A stretch of 64,000 bases of DNA from Staphylotrichum longicolle (lineage: Eukaryota; Ascomycota; Sordariomycetes; Sordariales; Chaetomiaceae), in assembly GCA_019096155.1 (NCBI GenBank), contig JAHCVI010000001.1:2728001-2792000 (forward strand), written 5' to 3'. The notes beneath the pieces are model-generated. The model saw only the letters and a list, made by a program, of their open reading frames with translations. It was not told the DNA's origin and searched no databases. Numbering within the stretch: the stretch's first letter is position 1; every line of letters begins with the position of its first letter. Shown one piece after another: positions 60,032-64,000 of the stretch. The position numbers and the translations under genes are program-made.

Positions 60032-60998
60032 TGGCTGTCCGAGCACAATTCGAGAACTCCAACGAGTAAGCAGCACCAGTTTTGCCCCGCCCCACCATGC
60101 GATGCGCTACGCACACCACCTTTTGACCCCGCCGCGATATGCGATTTTGCTGCGATAGGATGGGATGGTGGGAGGAAAACCGGAAAAAAACAGATGGGCT
60201 GACCACACACAACGCATAGGGTTGGCGTCTTTGCGACATTAACAAACTCATTCGCCCTCGTGGCGGTCGGCGCGAGCGAGAACTTTTACAGCGTGTTCGA
60301 GGCCGAGCTACAGGACGTGATTCCCATCTGCAGGACGACGATTGCGGGCACGCGGATCATCGGGCGGTTAACAGCTGGGTATGTCTTTACGCAAACCCTA
60401 CCTATTACGCTTGGGAAAGCAAGGCTGGCTGACACTTGTTCTCGGGCACAGCAACCGCAAGGGCCTGCTCGTCCCGACGACGACAACGGACCAGGAGCTG
60501 CAGCATCTGCGCAACAGCCTGCCGGACGAGGTCCGGATCCAGCGCATCGAGGAGCGGCTGTCGGCGCTGGGCAACGTGATCGTGACCAACGACCACACGG
60601 CGCTGATCCACCCTGACCTGGAGCGCGAGACCGAGGAGATCATCGCCGACGTGCTGGGCGTCGAGGTGTTCCGCCAGACCGTCGCCGACCATGTCCTGGT
60701 CGGCTCCTACATGGCCCTCAGCAACCAGGGCGGCCTCGTCCACCCCAAGACCAGCATCCAGGACCAGGACGAGCTGAGCAGCCTGCTGCAGGTGCCGCTC
60801 GTCGCTGGCAGCGTAAACCGCGGCAGCAACGTTATCGGTGGTGGGATGGTGGTCAACGACTGGATGGCCGTGACCGGGCTGGACACCACGGCGCCGGAGC
60901 TCAGCGTCATCGAGAGCGTGTTCCGGTTGGGCGAGGGCGCGGCGCCGGGGGCGATCAATACCAGCATGAAGGAGACGATAGTGGAGTCGTTCTACTGA
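60032..60998 (+). CDS. TIF6: Translation initiation factor 6 (eIF6/Tif6)
   Basis: Anti-association factor needed for 60S ribosome maturation; a pentein fold of five repeats. Exons 60032-60066, 60220-60378 and 60452-60998 give 246 aa, exactly the family length. Both introns are phase 2 (153 and 73 nt). The N-terminus is MAVRAQFENSNEVGVFATLT; further family blocks are FYSVFEAEL, PICRTTIAGTRIIGRLTAGN, GLLVPTTTTDQEL, LGNVIVTNDHTALIHPDL, FRQTVADHVLVGSYMALSNQ, GGLVHPKTS and GGGMVVNDWMAVTGLDTTA. The frame is intact. The CT/AC-rich 5' leader precedes catcATGG. Confidence 0.97.
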
Positions 60999-62358
60999 GC
61001 GATGAGGACATGGACGGGTTTACTGGATGGGCAAGAAAGCACGGGTCAGGGCTGGTCAAGGCTCTGGAGTCTGCATGGGGCAGGCATCATGCCTGGATCT
61101 CTTCGCACGCTACGAGTGCGTAATGGCAGAAAGACCATGGATGATGGTCTGGTGACTGCCTGGTTGGGGTGTTATCGGTATATCGAATGGATCTACTGTC
61201 TACCCCATCTTCTGCTGGCCGCATCAACCCCGCGATGATCGAGGTGTTTGAGTGAAGCAAAAGGTTAGGGCTGTTGTCGGGCATTGGGGGGTGTGTGACT
61301 GGTCTCATTTTGTGGATGTCGGTGAGGTGAATGCCGGAACGACATAGACGACCAAACGAGCACGCGAATTCCCATCAAGTCTGGACTGGACCACTGGGCG
61401 AGTCAAGGAAATTCGTGACTGGCAGCTGAGCAACCACTTATCTCCACCAAAGACTTGAGCCAATCGAGCTTCGCCAGAACGGTGTTTATTGACCACGTAA
61501 GAGCGTTGCATTGGCGCAGCATTTTAGACCTTTTCCATATACGAGGAGCCAAGGCGATGAAGGTATTTTGATCTGTTGAGGTATGCTGCGCTACGTCAAC
61601 TGCGTCAGTGATTTGAGAGAATGTCCACAGTTCCAAGCACAGCTGCTTCTTGGCATCGGCTCTGGCAGTCGGTGGAGCAGGACCCTGGATACCCAAACTG
61701 GGAAGGCGCTCGCTGTCTTGTAAACAACAGAAAGGGTCTTTGGCTCATCTCTCACTCCCTTTCCCTTCTCCGTTCCTGTTTTTTTTTTTTTTTTTTTTTT
61801 TTTTTTTCGGCTTTCGTATTTCCCTTGCTTGATATGCAGCCTGCATGAAGTAAGGAATCGATATATCGTCAACTTGCATTCCCTGTTTAGTCGCCTGCAC
61901 GTAATATCCGTCAGCCATCTTAAGTGGATCCCTTGGTTGTTTACTTGGCGCCGCGACAACGACCTGGTCTTCTCACCACGCTCTATCGATTCTTAGTCCC
62001 GAAAGTTTAAAGTAACGCCTCGCTCATCACCTCCCCAACGATATTCGCCGATTTTGCCCCCTTTGTGCCTCGGGGATTTTCAAAACACGACGCCTCGAGC
62101 AGAAGGACGATCTTGTGGGCTGAAGGCTGCACGCTCCTGTTGGAGGGTCAACGCCGACCGGAAACGGCTGAGGAAAACGTGGGGCTTCAGTCCATCACCA
62201 GCCTCGGAGTTGAGGGAATGCCCATCAGTTGTCACTGAAAACATACGACGCTTTCAGTCCAGCCTTGCCAAACGAAACGAAGCAGGCAACCGGAATTGAG
62301 ATCAGTTTGCGGTAGCGATCTAGGGAGACCCACGGAGCACCCGAAACATTAACTCATC
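60999..62358. other. Intergenic: no gene recognised
   Basis: Downstream of eIF6 and upstream of the next plus-strand gene. It includes a 29-nt T run. Open frames on either strand show no family features. Confidence 0.5.
61779..61807. repeat. Homopolymer T run (29 nt)
   Basis: An uninterrupted run of 29 T is preceded by a CT-rich stretch. It could be a poly(A) trace of a retro-event on the minus strand or a simple slippage tract; no target-site duplication was identified. Confidence 0.9.
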
Positions 62359-63937
62359 ATGCTAAGCGACAACCCTGGCTCATCTCTCCCCTCGGTTCCT
62401 GCCCGCGCATCACAACCGCAGGTACCTATCCCGGATAATGGATACGTCTCCCCGCGGCTGCAACTCGACAGGCGCTCACCCGCACCCGGTTCACCATTCC
62501 AGCCAAGCCAAAAGCAGCCGCAGCATGGCTTGAACGCCCCGCGCCCGTCGCTCTCGCCCTTGTCAGAATACCACAGTGGCTTCTCCGATGAGGACCTCGG
62601 CGCTTCCTCGCCGTCTCCCTTCAACCTAGCCAACCATCGCCGGCAGCACTCCTTCCCGAACCTGCTGCCGCTGGCCTTTAGGAGCAGGACGCCGTCCCCG
62701 ACGAGGAAGACGCACACCCGATCACCCTCCGAGCAGATGCCCTACACCGGCGACGGCAGGACCAACGGGAGGACGCCGGCGGACAGCCCCCGGGGAGGGG
62801 CTGGGTTCGTCAACTGGCTGAGTGGCAGCGCCGGCGCGGCCAACGCGCTGGGCTTGTCCCCTCACAGCCCGAACCCAACTTCCAGAGACGGCACCGCCAG
62901 CCCAGGCGCAGAGGCCACGCCCACCAGACTCCGCCGCGGCACCACTCCTGACCTAACCACGACCACCCCCAAACCCACCAACAACACCATGACCACCCGC
63001 TTCATGTCGGCCCTCTCCTCCCGCTTCACCCCGACCACCCCAACCACCACCAGGTCCCCCTCCGCCCCCTCCGACGATCCCTACGACGAACTCTCCACCC
63101 TCAACATCGAAGCCGCCCTCTTCCCCACCTCGCCCACCGCGTCCTCCCGCACAACCGCGACACCTTCTCCCCCGCGGCGTTCAAGAACCTCCACATGAAC
63201 GCCGCGGGCCTCCTGACCAAGATGCAGGCCGCCTACCGCGAGCAGGCCGCCGCGCTGCGCGACCTGCGCGCCGAGCGGGCGCGCAGCGGGACGAGCTCGA
63301 GGAGGCGGTCACGCGGGCGGCGCACCTGAAGATGCAGCTCGAGGGGATGGCGCGGAGAGTGGGGGAGCTGGAGGGGGAGCTGGCTGCCGAGCGGCGGAAG
63401 GGCGCTTCTCTCTTGGAGAAGAGGGGTGGGGGCCTGCCGGAGGAAGGGGCGTCGATGGTGTCGGAGGATTTGGGGGTGGACGAGGACCGGAGGAGGAGAC
63501 GGAGGCGGCGGAGTCGGGGCAGTGGCGGGGAGGAGAGCGACGACGAGGACGGGGACACGAGCGCCGAGAGCGAGAGCGTGTTTTCGCGGTGCCGGAGTCC
63601 GGCGCTGCCTGTAGCTCCGACCACGCACGCCATGTCGTCGGACGGGGCGGCCGTGATGGATGTCGCGGGGGCACCGCATGCGCGGAGCCACGCTGGGTCG
63701 GTGAACGCCACGCCGAAGCAGAAGGGCGGGCAGCAGATGAGTGCGTTTCAGAAAATACTCAAGGGGATCTCGGGCGAGGAGGCTGGGTGCGAGAACTGCA
63801 AGGGGCAGGACGCGAGCGTGGCGTGGGACACGGTGGGGCTGCTCAGGGATGAGAATAGGCATCTCAAGACGAGGGTTGGGGAGCTCGAGGTTGCTGTGGA
63901 GGGGGCTTTGGATTTGGTCAATGGGATTGGGATGTAG
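62359..63937 (+). CDS. Conserved low-complexity coiled-coil protein (frame broken)
   Basis: Not recognised by name. It starts at ATG 62359 and is about 525 aa if repaired. The N-terminal half is Ser/Pro-rich with the block NHRRQHSFPNLLPLAFRSRT and phosphosite-like SPSP/TPSPTRK motifs. The middle predicts a coiled coil (LLTKMQAAYREQAAALRDLR, then DELEEAVTRAAHLKMQLEGM). A basic/acidic cluster follows, then a C-terminal helix (AFQKILKGISGEEAGCENCK, ENRHLKTRVGELEVAVEGAL) with a CENC pair. The frame shifts by one base twice, near 63140-63165 and near 63276-63284; each fits one missing G/C. The conserved-looking pieces on both sides support one gene. The protein could be cytoskeletal or regulatory; nothing specific is shown. 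Confidence 0.65.
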
Positions 63938-64000
63938 TAGCTTGCCCGGCTAAGGCCTGTGCTGGTGCGGTGTTTTTGGCGTTACGTTGGGATATAGCCA

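Noticed and set aside
61779..61807. Poly-T as evidence of a retrotransposon
   Set aside because: No coding remnant, long terminal repeat or target-site duplication was found nearby.

Overview
The window looks like nuclear DNA of a filamentous ascomycete, most likely a Sordariomycete. This is inferred from GC-rich genes with short GT-AG introns (about 50-240 nt), CTAAC/CTGAC-type branch points, CT-rich leaders, and fungal families such as YDR124W-like/DUF2841 and Mid2-like membrane proteins. No plasmid, virus, transposon, CRISPR array or rRNA was recognised. No secondary-metabolite or other obvious gene cluster was seen; this is mostly a housekeeping segment.

Layout, left to right. 0-8 kb: the 3' part of a NOSIP-like RING/U-box gene (+), a peroxisomal adenine-nucleotide carrier (-), an intron-containing tRNA-Ala(AGC) (-), the SAGA subunit Sgf73 (-) and a Pho85-type CDK (-). 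9-20 kb: a glutaminyl-peptide cyclotransferase (-), a disordered conserved protein (-), a single-pass Mid2-like membrane protein (-) and a 7-exon dynamin/SLIP-GC-like GTPase (-). 21-31 kb: CFIm25/NUDT21 (+), a YjbQ/UPF0047 protein (-) and a 9-exon Ycf1-like ABCC transporter (+). 31-39 kb: a gene-poor stretch of 8.7 kb. 39-46 kb: a polyQ/His-rich DUF2841 protein (+) and a Bmt5-like rRNA methyltransferase (-). 49-64 kb: a large nuclear disordered protein (+), the SUMO E1 subunit Aos1 (-), a galactose-binding-fold-like protein split by an acidic insert (+), eIF6/Tif6 (+) and a coiled-coil low-complexity protein (+).

Functionally these genes are unrelated single-copy units: protein modification (NOSIP, Aos1, QPCT), transcription and RNA processing (Sgf73, CFIm25), ribosome biogenesis (eIF6, Bmt5), signalling (Pho85, GTPase) and transport (Ant1-like, Ycf1-like).

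Two window-wide oddities stand out. First, six conserved genes carry clustered one-base breaks of the reading frame, mostly explained by one missing G or C in a short G/C run, while neighbours with up to 4.6 kb of coding sequence are intact. Assembly error in GC-rich stretches is the simplest reading. Second, three genes have an open, compositionally protein-like extension in the same frame directly after a TAG stop. I found no convincing evidence for a new multi-gene biological system.
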